A DNA stretch of 64,000 nucleotides from an uncultured Paracoccaceae bacterium. Its GTDB lineage: Bacteria; Pseudomonadota; Alphaproteobacteria; Rhodobacterales; Rhodobacteraceae. Within the stretch, counting starts at the first letter, position 1. Each line of letters starts with the position of its first letter. Under the pieces are notes generated by a model. It did not search any database. It saw only the letters and a program-made list of their open reading frames with translations, and was not told the origin of the DNA. Of this stretch, positions 45,002 to 53,511 are shown piece by piece. The translations under genes were made by a program, and so were the position numbers. The DNA is taken from the NCBI GenBank assembly GCA_913061275.1, contig CAJXSR010000009.1, positions 1 through 64,000 on the forward strand, given 5' to 3'.

Positions 45002-46228
45002 TTAGGCTGTAACGCGCCTATCCGCGATAACCAAACCATCACGTGGCAGATCACCCTTGGGGCAAAGCACGACATCGGCCCGTAATTTCAACAATTCACG
45101 AATAGAGTTTTCATAACCAGCACATTCGGTGCTTTCGGTTTCAAGCCGCACCAAAAGCGTATCATTTTGACCGTCATGGTTAACCTCGACACGTGCTTTA
45201 TGCACTTCTGGGTGGCGTTCCAATAATGCAGCCACCTGTTCAGGGCGCACAAACATACCCTTCACTTTAGTTGCCTGATCTGCACGCCCCTTCCAACCTG
45301 TGATACGCATATTGGTGCGCCCGCATGGGCTAACACCCGGCAAGATGGCCGACAAATCACCCGTAGCGAAACGGATCAATGGATAATCTGGATTTAGGGT
45401 TGTCACAACCACTTCACCGATTTCACCAGCGGCAACTGGTATTCCAGTGCCTGGAATAACGATTTCAACAATCACACATTCATCAACAATCAGGCCATCC
45501 ATTGCTTCGGTTTCATAAGCAATATGACCCAAATCAGCGGTGGCATAGCACTGCAAGCAGGTAATACCGCGATCAATATAACCTTGGCGAATTTGTGGAA
45601 ACAATGGGCCACCACTAACTGCTGCCGCACGAATTTTTGACAAATCCAGCCCCAGCGCATCGCCCTTTTGCAAGATTGTGTTCAAGTAATCTGGTGTACC
45701 CGCATAACACGTCACCCCCAGATCAGCCGCAGCACGGGCTTGCAATTCAGTTTGGCCCGGCCCCGCAGGAAACACAGTTGCCCCAACCGCTTCAGCGGCA
45801 TTTTCAAACATCATGCCCGCAGGTGTGAAATGGTATGAAAATGTATTTTGCACCACATCATCCGCGCCCACACCCAACGCGTGCAGGAAGCGGCCAAACC
45901 GCCACCAATCATGGCTTTTTTGTCCCACCTCATAGATCGGGCCAGGGGATTGAAATAGGTGCCGTATATCTTTTGGTGCAAGGGCGGCAAACCCACCCAA
46001 AGGGGCATTGGCCTTTTGAGCAGAACTCAAATCGGACTTGCGTAAAACGGGCAAGCTAACCAAGTCCGCTACTTGAGTGATTTCACCAACATCAACACCT
46101 GCTAAAACAACCGCAAAACCAGCGGAATTCTTCTGCGCATTGGCGATCTGTTGCGGTAAATCACGCGACAAATCATGCGCCCGTTGATCGTCCGATCGGG
46201 TCTCTAAGTTGTCATAAAAACCAGCCAT
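45002..46228 (-). CDS. Phenylacetate-CoA ligase-like (PaaK family) adenylate-forming enzyme
   Basis: A 408-residue acyl-adenylate enzyme similar to PaaK. The order is an N-terminal SLPVLRKSDLSSAQKA, then SYHFTPAGMMFENAAEAVGA, VSGGPLFPQIRQGYIDRG, YATADLGHIAYETE, and the C-terminal IRFATGDLSAILPG, RITGWKGRADQATKVKG and EQVAALLERHPEV. It probably activates an aromatic or aliphatic acid taken up by the neighbouring ABC transporter. It directly follows the ATPase gene, with start and stop sharing one base. The substrate is unknown. Confidence 0.87.
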   Translation of the reverse strand: MAGFYDNLETRSDDQRAHDLSRDLPQQIANAQKNSAGFAVVLAGVDVGEITQVADLVSLPVLRKSDLSSAQKANAPLGGFAALAPKDIRHLFQSPGPIYEVGQKSHDWWRFGRFLHALGVGADDVVQNTFSYHFTPAGMMFENAAEAVGATVFPAGPGQTELQARAAADLGVTCYAGTPDYLNTILQKGDALGLDLSKIRAAAVSGGPLFPQIRQGYIDRGITCLQCYATADLGHIAYETEAMDGLIVDECVIVEIVIPGTGIPVAAGEIGEVVVTTLNPDYPLIRFATGDLSAILPGVSPCGRTNMRITGWKGRADQATKVKGMFVRPEQVAALLERHPEVHKARVEVNHDGQNDTLLVRLETESTECAGYENSIRELLKLRADVVLCPKGDLPRDGLVIADRRVTA

Positions 46229-47079
46229 CAGCTAAGCCATCTTTTGCGACGGCGGTAAGAACGCACATCGCGGAACGATTTGCGGCCCTCGTCTGACATA
46301 CCCAGATAAAACTCTTTTACATCAGGGTTTTCGCGCAGTTCAGCGGCAGGGCCATCCATAACCACGCGACCCGACTCCAAAATATAGCCGTAATGGGCAA
46401 AGCGTAGTGCTACATTAGTGTTTTGTTCGGCCAACAGAAATGACACGCCTTCGCGTTCATTCAAATCCTTCACAATGCCGAAAATCTCTTCCACCAGTTG
46501 CGGTGCCAGCCCCATGCTAGGCTCATCCAACAGAACCGTTTCAGGGCTGCTCATTAAAGCGCGGCCTATAGCGCACATTTGTTGCTCACCACCAGACGTA
46601 TAACCTGCCTGTGATTTGCGCCGCTCTTTCAGGCGCGGGAAATACGTGTAGACCATATCCAAAGCGTCAGCCAGTTGGGCACGATTGTACTTTTGTGTAT
46701 AGGCACCTGTCAGCAGGTTTTCTTCTATTGTCAGGTGTTCAAAACAGTGACGGCCTTCCATCACTTGGATCACACCTGATTTCACCAATGCGGCTGGATT
46801 CAGCTCTGCAATCGGCTCGCCGCGATAATGTATCGAGCCTTTGGTTACCTCACCGCGTTCAGAGTGCAGCAGGTTCGAAATTGCTTTCAGTGTGGTAGTT
46901 TTACCCGCACCGTTTCCACCCAGAAGGGCCGTGATGCCGCCTTTGGGAACTGACAAACTAACACCTTTCAACACAAGGATCACATGGTTGTAGATCACTT
47001 CAATGTTGTTCACTTCCAATAGGTTTTCTGATGTCGGTGTCGCGTCTAACATAAGGTCATTCCAGCGGTTAAAATTCAA
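46228..47079 (-). CDS. ABC transporter ATPase, LivF-like
   Basis: One of two ATPases of a HAAT (branched-chain amino acid-type) importer. The 283 residues hold Walker A LLGGNGAGKTTTL, the signature TSGGEQQMCAIGRALM (variant of LSGGQ with T-S), Walker B TVLLDEPSMGLAP, and the switch His region LAEQNTN. LivF members are usually about 235 residues; the extra length here is an N-terminal 20 residues and a basic tail. It lies after the binding-protein gene, separated by a strong hairpin. Confidence 0.9.
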   Translation of the reverse strand: MNFNRWNDLMLDATPTSENLLEVNNIEVIYNHVILVLKGVSLSVPKGGITALLGGNGAGKTTTLKAISNLLHSERGEVTKGSIHYRGEPIAELNPAALVKSGVIQVMEGRHCFEHLTIEENLLTGAYTQKYNRAQLADALDMVYTYFPRLKERRKSQAGYTSGGEQQMCAIGRALMSSPETVLLDEPSMGLAPQLVEEIFGIVKDLNEREGVSFLLAEQNTNVALRFAHYGYILESGRVVMDGPAAELRENPDVKEFYLGMSDEGRKSFRDVRSYRRRKRWLS

Positions 47080-47085
47080 GATTGT

Positions 47086-47113
47086 CCCTCTGGCCGCACA
47101 TGGGGCCAGAGGG
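47086..47113 (-). terminator. Hairpin between the binding-protein and LivF-like genes
   Basis: CCCTCTGGCC (47086-47095) and GGCCAGAGGG (47104-47113) form a perfect 10-bp stem with an 8-base loop. No T-run follows. It lies 11 bp after the binding-protein stop codon and should act as a partial terminator or RNA 3'-end shield, raising the amount of the binding-protein message over the genes beyond. Confidence 0.6.
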
Positions 47114-47124
47114 CGTATTAGGGC

Positions 47125-48411
47125 TTAGTTACAGCCTTCAGTAATGTTGTTTTCAGCAGCAAACGCAGCACTATCTTCTGCAATCAACGCACCGATAACT
47201 TCCATATCGGATGGGCCGAAATCAGTAATCAAAGACCAAGATTTTGCAGCCGCATCCCATTGCTGAACCACACCCAGACCCGGGCCACCGTGGTTTTCAC
47301 ATGAAACGCTGAAGGATGGGCCAAAGTTTGGCATACCCAAAGCTGCCATTTTAGCTTCGTCGATCACAAGGTTTTCCATGCCATCACGCATCATCGCAGG
47401 TGTGATGTTTGCTGTGCCGTGCATTTCTTGTGCGGTTTTCGCCGCTTCAACTGCAAGCATCGCTGCATACATGCCACGGTTATAAAGCACCGTACCAGAT
47501 TGGTCGCCAGCACCCGCTGCATTACCTGCATCATAAACGTGTGTTTTCAGATCAGCATAAAGCGGAAAATCAGAACCAACATTGTGCATGTTCAAAGCTT
47601 TGTAACCGTTTGCACCGTCACCAGCTGGCAGCGTGTCATTTTCAGACCCTGACCACCAGATACCAATGAAGTGATCCATTGGGAAACGGATGTTCGCAGC
47701 TTCCTGAATGGCAACTTGGTTCATAACACCCCAGCCCCACATCAAAACATAATCAGGCTTTTCACGGCGGATTTGCAGCCATTGTGATTTTTGTTCTTGG
47801 CCCGGATGATCCACAGCCAGAAGACTTAGTTTAAAGCCATGCTTTTTAGATAGCTCTTCCAATGTGCGGATAGGTTCTTTGCCGTAAGCAGAGTTGTGAT
47901 AGACTAGCGCAATAGTCTTACCTTTAACATCACCACCTTCTTCTGCCAAAATGTGGTTAACCGCGATTGACGCACCATTCCAGTAGTTTGCAGGATAGTT
48001 AAAGATGTTGCGGAAAACTTTACCGTTTGCAGCAGACGTACGGCCATAACCCATAGAGTGTACAGGAATACCGTCAGCCGTAGCTTTCGGGATCAACTGG
48101 TATGTAATACCTGTTGAAAGCGGTTGGTACACAAGTGCGCCTTGGCCTTTGGTGCTTTCATAACATTCCACACCTTTTTCGGTGTTATAGCCAGTTTCAC
48201 ATGCAACAACCTTAGCAGGTACGCCACCGATGCCGCCATCACGTGCATTTACAAGTGCGAAGTAATCCGCATAGCCATCTGCAAACGGAATGCCGTTTGC
48301 CGCATATGGGCCAGTACGATAGTCCAGTGATGGGAACACAAGGTCCGCCAAAACCGGGCCTGCGGCTACTGTTGCCGCTACAGCTATTGCTGCCAGTTTA
48401 GTTAGTTTCAT
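47125..48411 (-). CDS. ABC transporter substrate-binding protein, LivK-like
   Basis: Periplasmic solute-binding protein of 428 residues, type 1 fold of the HAAT family. It begins with the signal peptide MKLTKLAAIAVAATVAAG ending in an Ala-x-Ala-type site (VLADLVF). The mature domain has GIPFADGYADYFALVNARDGG and YHNSAYGKEPIRTLEELSKKHGF. It is longer than LivK proteins for amino acids (about 350) and resembles binding proteins found beside acyl-CoA ligases, so an organic acid may be its ligand. It is third from the end of the transporter operon. Confidence 0.9.
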   Translation of the reverse strand: MKLTKLAAIAVAATVAAGPVLADLVFPSLDYRTGPYAANGIPFADGYADYFALVNARDGGIGGVPAKVVACETGYNTEKGVECYESTKGQGALVYQPLSTGITYQLIPKATADGIPVHSMGYGRTSAANGKVFRNIFNYPANYWNGASIAVNHILAEEGGDVKGKTIALVYHNSAYGKEPIRTLEELSKKHGFKLSLLAVDHPGQEQKSQWLQIRREKPDYVLMWGWGVMNQVAIQEAANIRFPMDHFIGIWWSGSENDTLPAGDGANGYKALNMHNVGSDFPLYADLKTHVYDAGNAAGAGDQSGTVLYNRGMYAAMLAVEAAKTAQEMHGTANITPAMMRDGMENLVIDEAKMAALGMPNFGPSFSVSCENHGGPGLGVVQQWDAAAKSWSLITDFGPSDMEVIGALIAEDSAAFAAENNITEGCN

Positions 48412-48445
48412 GTCAGTTTCCTCCCTTAGGTTGACATAGTTTGAT

Positions 48446-48461
48446 GCGTCGTGTGCGACGC
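48446..48461 (-). other. Short hairpin upstream of the binding-protein gene
   Basis: GCGTCG and CGACGC form a 6-bp GC-rich stem around TGTG. It lies 13 bp after the LivM-like stop codon and 34 bp before the binding-protein start. Together with the hairpin at 47086 it brackets the binding-protein message. This suggests protection of a processed RNA; that role is inferred. Confidence 0.4.
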
Positions 48462-48474
48462 GGAGTATTTGGCC

Positions 48475-49551
48475 CTAATGTGGGAAGGGCCATAATCTTA
48501 GTTTTTCTTTTGCCAGACGCCAAAGCTGCGCTAACCCGTGTGGCTCTACGATCAAAAATATTATAATCAGACCACCGACGATAACAAATTGAAAATGTGA
48601 TGCCAGATCAGTAGGCCAACCCATTTGGCCAACCATGATGTTCTTCAACAATACTGGCATTAGGATCATAAAGGCAGCACCCGCGAATGAACCAAATATA
48701 GATCCTAGCCCACCGATAATTACCATGAACAGGATCAGAAATGATTTTTCTATTCCAAAAGCTTCGCCCACTTCTGCGGCCCCAAGGTAGACTGCAAACA
48801 GTAATGCGCCTGCAATACCAATGTAAAAAGAGCTAACACCAAACGCCGTCAATTTAGCTTTCAGCGGGTCAACACCGATAATTTCGGCAGCAATATCCAT
48901 GTCGCGGATTGCCATCCATTTACGGCCATTAGCACCACGCGTCATATTGCGTGCAGCCCACGCCATCACAAACACAAAGCCAAGGCAGAACAAGTAACTT
49001 GTGGCAGGGTTTGCATTGGCACCAGTTACCGCAAACCCGAACAAGCTGCGTTCGGGCGCACTGATTTGGCCAGAAGCAGAATAATTATAAAACCACGGCA
49101 CTTTGTTAAACAACCAGACCAGAAAGAACTGTGCTGCAAGTGTCGCCACCGCCAAATAAAAGCCTTTGATCCGCAGGCTTGGCAGGCCAAAAAGTATGCC
49201 GACAAGGGCGGTAATACCGCCAGATAGCAGGATAACAAAAACGATATTTAGGTCTGGGAAAGCCGTCATCAATTTATAAGAAGCATAAGCCCCCACAGCC
49301 ATAAAGCCACCCGACCCTAGGCTAACCTGCCCGCAATATCCGATCAGAATATTCAGACCCAGTGCTGCAATCGCATAGATCAGGAATGGCAGAACAACCG
49401 CATTCGTCCAATAGTCGTTTAGTACAAACGGAACTACCAGAACAGCGAATGCAATGGTCAGAAAATACCCATAGCGGTCAAACGCGATGGGAAAGGTTTG
49501 TTGGTCTTTGGCATAAGACGTTTTGTAATCGCCCGCTTCACGGTACAACAT
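48475..49551 (-). CDS. ABC transporter permease, LivM-like
   Basis: Inner-membrane permease of 358 residues, one half of the HAAT import channel. Hydrophobic segments include LPFLIYAIAALGLNILIGYCG with the LNxLxGYCGQVSLG family mark, GGITALVGILFGLPSLRIKG, and a long C-terminal SFLILFMVIIGGLGSIFGSF. The LivM-type cytoplasmic loop MAIRDMDIAAEIIGVDPLKAKL, which contacts the ATPase, is complete. It starts 2 bp after the LivH-like stop codon. Confidence 0.92.
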   Translation of the reverse strand: MLYREAGDYKTSYAKDQQTFPIAFDRYGYFLTIAFAVLVVPFVLNDYWTNAVVLPFLIYAIAALGLNILIGYCGQVSLGSGGFMAVGAYASYKLMTAFPDLNIVFVILLSGGITALVGILFGLPSLRIKGFYLAVATLAAQFFLVWLFNKVPWFYNYSASGQISAPERSLFGFAVTGANANPATSYLFCLGFVFVMAWAARNMTRGANGRKWMAIRDMDIAAEIIGVDPLKAKLTAFGVSSFYIGIAGALLFAVYLGAAEVGEAFGIEKSFLILFMVIIGGLGSIFGSFAGAAFMILMPVLLKNIMVGQMGWPTDLASHFQFVIVGGLIIIFLIVEPHGLAQLWRLAKEKLRLWPFPH

Positions 49552-49553
49552 AT

Positions 49554-50552
49554 CTAAACCCTCTCAATAATCTTCTCGCCGAACAGACCTTGCGGTCTGA
49601 AGACAAGAAATAATAAGGCCAGCATATAGGCGAACCAGTTTTCTGTAGCACCACCCAGATAGGGTACACCTATCAGGAATTCGAACATTTTTTCACCGAC
49701 ACCAATAATCAAACCACCGACAATCGCACCTGGGATAGAGGTAAATCCCCCCAGCATCAGCACGGGCAGTGCTTTAAGCGCGATCAATGACAGCGAAAAC
49801 TGAACGCCCGATTTAGAGCCCCACATGATGCCTGCAACTAACGCTACAAAACCCGCGATAGACCAGACAATCACCCAGATTGCACGTAATGAGATACCTA
49901 CGGATAGGGCCGCTTGGTGATCGTCAGCCACTGCACGCAGCGCACGACCAGTTTTGGTATATTGGCTAAACAACACAAGTGACACCACCAGAAGGCCCGC
50001 AAATACCGTGGCCCACATATCCAGATTATCCAAATAGAAACCGTAGAAATCAGGGCCGCCCAGAAATGCTGTATGTTCTTCCAACCAGACATTACCGCCC
50101 TGCGGCAGACCCACATCAAGTTTCTTGATGTCGGCACCCCACATCAAATCACCGAAACCTTCCATGAAGTAGGCCAGCCCGATGGTGGCCATAAACAGAA
50201 TGATTGGTTCTTGATTGACCAGATGTTTCAGCACATATTTTTCTACCAAATAAGCGAATAAAATCATCACCAGCAATGTGAGTATAATCGCAAGAATTGC
50301 AGGCATATGCCAACCGAAATGGTGAATATTGGTACCAAAAACCGCATTAATCAAATGTGAAAATGGGATTTGACCGTTTTGAAAACCCACAAGCGTCAGA
50401 GCAGCAAATAGCGCCATCACCCCTTGGGCATAGTTGAAAATACCCGACGCTTTGAAAATCAAAACAAATCCCAAAGCCACAAGCGAATAAAGCACGCCGG
50501 CCATCATGCCGTTTAGGAATACTTCGATCCCGTAATAGAAATTAGCAGACAT
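49554..50552 (-). CDS. ABC transporter permease, LivH-like
   Basis: Second permease of the importer, 332 residues with about eight membrane helices. The N-terminal FLNGMMAGVLYSLVALGFVL and ASGIFNYAQGVMALF are typical of LivH. The ATPase-contact loop TGRALRAVADDHQAALSVGI is present, as is GGFTSIPGAIVGGLIIGVGE. It follows the LivG-like ATPase gene by 32 bp. Confidence 0.92.
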   Translation of the reverse strand: MSANFYYGIEVFLNGMMAGVLYSLVALGFVLIFKASGIFNYAQGVMALFAALTLVGFQNGQIPFSHLINAVFGTNIHHFGWHMPAILAIILTLLVMILFAYLVEKYVLKHLVNQEPIILFMATIGLAYFMEGFGDLMWGADIKKLDVGLPQGGNVWLEEHTAFLGGPDFYGFYLDNLDMWATVFAGLLVVSLVLFSQYTKTGRALRAVADDHQAALSVGISLRAIWVIVWSIAGFVALVAGIMWGSKSGVQFSLSLIALKALPVLMLGGFTSIPGAIVGGLIIGVGEKMFEFLIGVPYLGGATENWFAYMLALLFLVFRPQGLFGEKIIERV

Positions 50553-50584
50553 ATGAGCCTCCGATAACAGATGTGTGCAACAAA

Positions 50585-51400
50585 TCAGTCATGTGCCACC
50601 CCCAGATATGCGTCAATGACGTCTTGATTGTTGCGCACTTCGTCAGGCGTGCCATCACCGATTTTTTTACCGTAATCCATCACAACAACACGGTCGGCGA
50701 TGTCCATCACCACGCCCATGTCGTGTTCGATCAGCGCGATCGTAGTGCCAAACTCGTCGTTCACATCCAGAATAAATCGCGACATGTCTTCTTTTTCTTC
50801 CACATTCATCCCCGCCATCGGTTCATCCAGCAACAATAGCTTTGGCTCAGCGGCCAACGCACGCCCCAATTCCACCCGCTTTTGAAAGCCATATGGCAAA
50901 CGGCCAACAGGGGTTTTGCGGATCGCCTGAATTTCCAGAAAGTCGATGACTTTTTCCACAATCGCGCGGTTAGCAACCTCTTCTGTTTGCGCACCGCCCC
51001 ACCAAGCCATCTGCGAAAAAAGGCCTGATTTCATATGGGTCAGACGACCTGTCATAATATTATCCAGCGTCGACATACCCTTGAACAAGGCGATATTTTG
51101 GAACGTCCGCGCAATACCCTGCTTGGCAATTTGGTGTGGCTTCATCGCAAGGCGTTTTTTGCCACGAAACCAAACCTCGCCCTCTTGCGGGTGATAAAAC
51201 CCGTTAATCACATTCAACATAGACGACTTACCAGCACCATTAGGCCCGATAATCGCCCGCACTTCGCCTTCTCGTATATCAAACGAAATATCCTGGATTG
51301 CGGTCACCCCACCAAAGCGTAAAGTGATGTTTTTCATCTCCATCAAAGGTGCGCCAATAGTGCGCCCGTCAGCGGTTATATATGTGTCAACTGCGTTCAT
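50585..51400 (-). CDS. ABC transporter ATPase, LivG-like
   Basis: First of two ATPases, 271 residues. It has Walker A IGPNGAGKSSMLNVI, the long LivG-type insertion between MSTLDNIMTGRL and the signature region, PYGFQKRVELGRALA in place of LSGGQ, Walker B LLLLDEPMAGM and LIEHDMGVVMDIAD. The signature PYGFQKR is a variant of the usual YGxQRRLE form. Its ATG overlaps the acyl-CoA ligase stop by 4 bp, binding ligase and transporter into one operon. Confidence 0.92.
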   Translation of the reverse strand: MNAVDTYITADGRTIGAPLMEMKNITLRFGGVTAIQDISFDIREGEVRAIIGPNGAGKSSMLNVINGFYHPQEGEVWFRGKKRLAMKPHQIAKQGIARTFQNIALFKGMSTLDNIMTGRLTHMKSGLFSQMAWWGGAQTEEVANRAIVEKVIDFLEIQAIRKTPVGRLPYGFQKRVELGRALAAEPKLLLLDEPMAGMNVEEKEDMSRFILDVNDEFGTTIALIEHDMGVVMDIADRVVVMDYGKKIGDGTPDEVRNNQDVIDAYLGVAHD

Positions 51401-53358
51401 GCCGCCACCTTTTTACGGTCATAAGTCTGCGCATCCCTAATTTCCAATGTCGCTGTAATAGCACCCTTGCGACCGTCTTCATAAGTCACTTCGGTTTTGG
51501 TAAATATACTATCCGAACCATCATAAAGTGCGCCCAGAAGATCATCATATTTCTCGGCAATAATATTGCGACGCACTTTTTGTGTGCGGGTCAGCTCACC
51601 ATCATCCGCATCCAGTTCTTTGTGAAGGATCAGGAAACGCGTGATTTGGCAGCCCGATAGCATTTCATCTTGCGCCACTGACGCATTCACCGCCTGCACA
51701 TTGGATTGTATCATACTGTAAACTTCGGGATGTCCCGCAAGTTCTTGATAAGAGGAATAAGCAATATTGTTGCGTTCTGCCCAGTTGCCTACGGCTGTCA
51801 AATCAATATTGATAAACGCCACACAGGTATCTTTGCCGTTACCGAACACCACAGTTTCCAGAATATTTGCATAAAACTTCAACTTGTTTTCCACAAACTT
51901 AGGCGCAAACATGGAGCCGTCTTTCAACTTGCCCACATCCTTGGCACGATCAATAATCCGTAAATGCCCGCTGTCACTTTCGATAAAGCCCGCGTCACCC
52001 GTGGCAACCCAGCCTTCTTTATCTTTTGTTTCCTTGGTACTTTTGGGGTTCTTATAGTAATGATCAAACGCACCCGCAGAACGGTAAAAAACCTCACCAT
52101 TGTCAGCAATACGCAACTCTACACCGGGCGACGGTGTGCCAACCGTATCGGCGCGCACTTCACCATCTTTTTGTTGGGTGATAAAAACGCTGGCTTCGGT
52201 TTGGCCATAAAGTTGTTTTAGATTGATACCAAGGGATCGGTAAAAATCAAATAGTTCGGGGCCGATCGCTTCACCCGCCGTGTAGCCCACACGCACACGG
52301 CTAAGACCCAATGTATTCTTCAAAGGGCCTGTTATCAGGATTGCACCAAGATTATACTTCAGCCGATCCATCAGCCCGACAGGTTTAACGTCCAGCAATT
52401 TCGGTCCAACAACTTTTGCGTGATCCATAAAAATTTTGAACAGCCAACGCTTGAACGGCCCCGCATCTTCCATGCGGATTTGCACAGAGGTCAACAAGCC
52501 TTCAAAATAACGCGGTGGGGCAAAGAAATAGGTCGGCCCAACTTCGTTTAAATCCTTTTGCATGGTTTCCTGACTTTCAGGGCACCCCACACAAAACCCG
52601 CTCCAATAGGCCTGACCGATAGAGAAGATAAAATCACCAACCCACGCCATCGGTAAATAGGCAAGTACACTGTCATCTGCGACAAGGCTGTCAAATTCAC
52701 AGCTATTTTTTGCGGTTTCAATAATGTTGCGGTTCGACAAAACCACGCCCTTTGGCCGGCCTGTAGTGCCAGAGGTATACAGCATAACACAGGTTGTATC
52801 AGAGCCTTGTGCAGCCAGACGTTTATCCAACTCACCTTGCAATTCAGATTTTCGGTCACGCCCGATTTGTTGCAATTCGCGGTAACTAGAAAGGGCAGAT
52901 TTATCGTATTTGCGCATCCCACTTGGATCCAAAAATATGATGCCTTCCAAAGTTTCCAAATCATCCATCACGTCGATCATCTTATCGACTTGTTCCTGAT
53001 CTTCGGCCACAACAAAACGCGCAGAACAATGATCCAGAACATAGGCCATTTCTTCCGCAACCGCATCACGGTATAAAGGTACAGGAACGGCCCCTACAGA
53101 TTGGGCTGCAACCATCGCCCAGTAAAAATACGGGCGGTTTCGGCCAACAATGGCAATATGATCACCAGGTTTCACCCCAAGGGTCAACAACCCCAAAGCC
53201 AAACTTTGAATTTCTTCAAAAGTCTGTCCCCAAGTCCAGCTTTGCCAGATACCATATTCTTTTTCACGATAGGCCGCTTTTTCAGCATAAGTCTTAGCGT
53301 TTCGTGCAAGAAGCCTTGGCACCGTATCCAATGCAGCAGCAGTCGTCGTATTAGTCAT
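51397..53358 (-). CDS. Long-chain-type acyl-CoA synthetase (AMP-forming)
   Basis: Activates a carboxylic acid with ATP and CoA. I start it at ATG 53358, close behind GGGAGG, giving 653 residues; the frame is open further up but that part is non-coding. It has VMLYTSGTTGRPKGVVLSNR, GQTEASVFITQ, WVATGDAGFIESDSGHLRIIDR and the C-terminal KVRRNIIAEKYDDLL. The large size and DRAKDVGKLKDG segment place it with the FadD15/FAA1-like group. As first gene of the transporter operon it may trap an imported acid as its CoA ester. Confidence 0.9.
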   Translation of the reverse strand: MTNTTTAAALDTVPRLLARNAKTYAEKAAYREKEYGIWQSWTWGQTFEEIQSLALGLLTLGVKPGDHIAIVGRNRPYFYWAMVAAQSVGAVPVPLYRDAVAEEMAYVLDHCSARFVVAEDQEQVDKMIDVMDDLETLEGIIFLDPSGMRKYDKSALSSYRELQQIGRDRKSELQGELDKRLAAQGSDTTCVMLYTSGTTGRPKGVVLSNRNIIETAKNSCEFDSLVADDSVLAYLPMAWVGDFIFSIGQAYWSGFCVGCPESQETMQKDLNEVGPTYFFAPPRYFEGLLTSVQIRMEDAGPFKRWLFKIFMDHAKVVGPKLLDVKPVGLMDRLKYNLGAILITGPLKNTLGLSRVRVGYTAGEAIGPELFDFYRSLGINLKQLYGQTEASVFITQQKDGEVRADTVGTPSPGVELRIADNGEVFYRSAGAFDHYYKNPKSTKETKDKEGWVATGDAGFIESDSGHLRIIDRAKDVGKLKDGSMFAPKFVENKLKFYANILETVVFGNGKDTCVAFINIDLTAVGNWAERNNIAYSSYQELAGHPEVYSMIQSNVQAVNASVAQDEMLSGCQITRFLILHKELDADDGELTRTQKVRRNIIAEKYDDLLGALYDGSDSIFTKTEVTYEDGRKGAITATLEIRDAQTYDRKKVAA

Positions 53359-53370
53359 ACATCCTCCCAA

Positions 53371-53384
53371 CGTCATAAATGACG
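53371..53384. promoter_or_regulatory. Palindrome next to the acyl-CoA ligase start
   Basis: CGTCAT and ATGACG pair around AA. The site lies 13 bp ahead of the ligase start codon on the minus strand, within the 5' leader. It could be an operator for a dimeric repressor or a leader hairpin; there is no further support. Confidence 0.35.
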
Positions 53385-53455
53385 CGCCCAGACAAACCGA
53401 ATCTAGGTTATTCCTCAAGCTTAACTTGCAATATAGGTTTTGCAGAATTATTTCT

Positions 53456-53476
53456 GAAATGTTACGAAATGTAACA
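53456..53476. promoter_or_regulatory. Tandem 10-bp repeat, candidate OmpR-type regulator box
   Basis: GAAATGTTAC (53456-53465) is followed at once by GAAATGTAAC (53466-53475), two direct copies differing at one base. The same bases also contain the inverted repeat TGTTAC-N5-GTAACA (53460-53476). Direct repeats with a 10-bp period are the usual binding form of OmpR/PhoB-family regulators. The site lies in the 153-bp divergent gap between the ligase operon and the kinase-regulator operon, so it could serve both. Confidence 0.6.
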
Positions 53477-53511
53477 AGTGCAGATTTTCTGGCTCTGGTC
53501 AAACCGCGACT

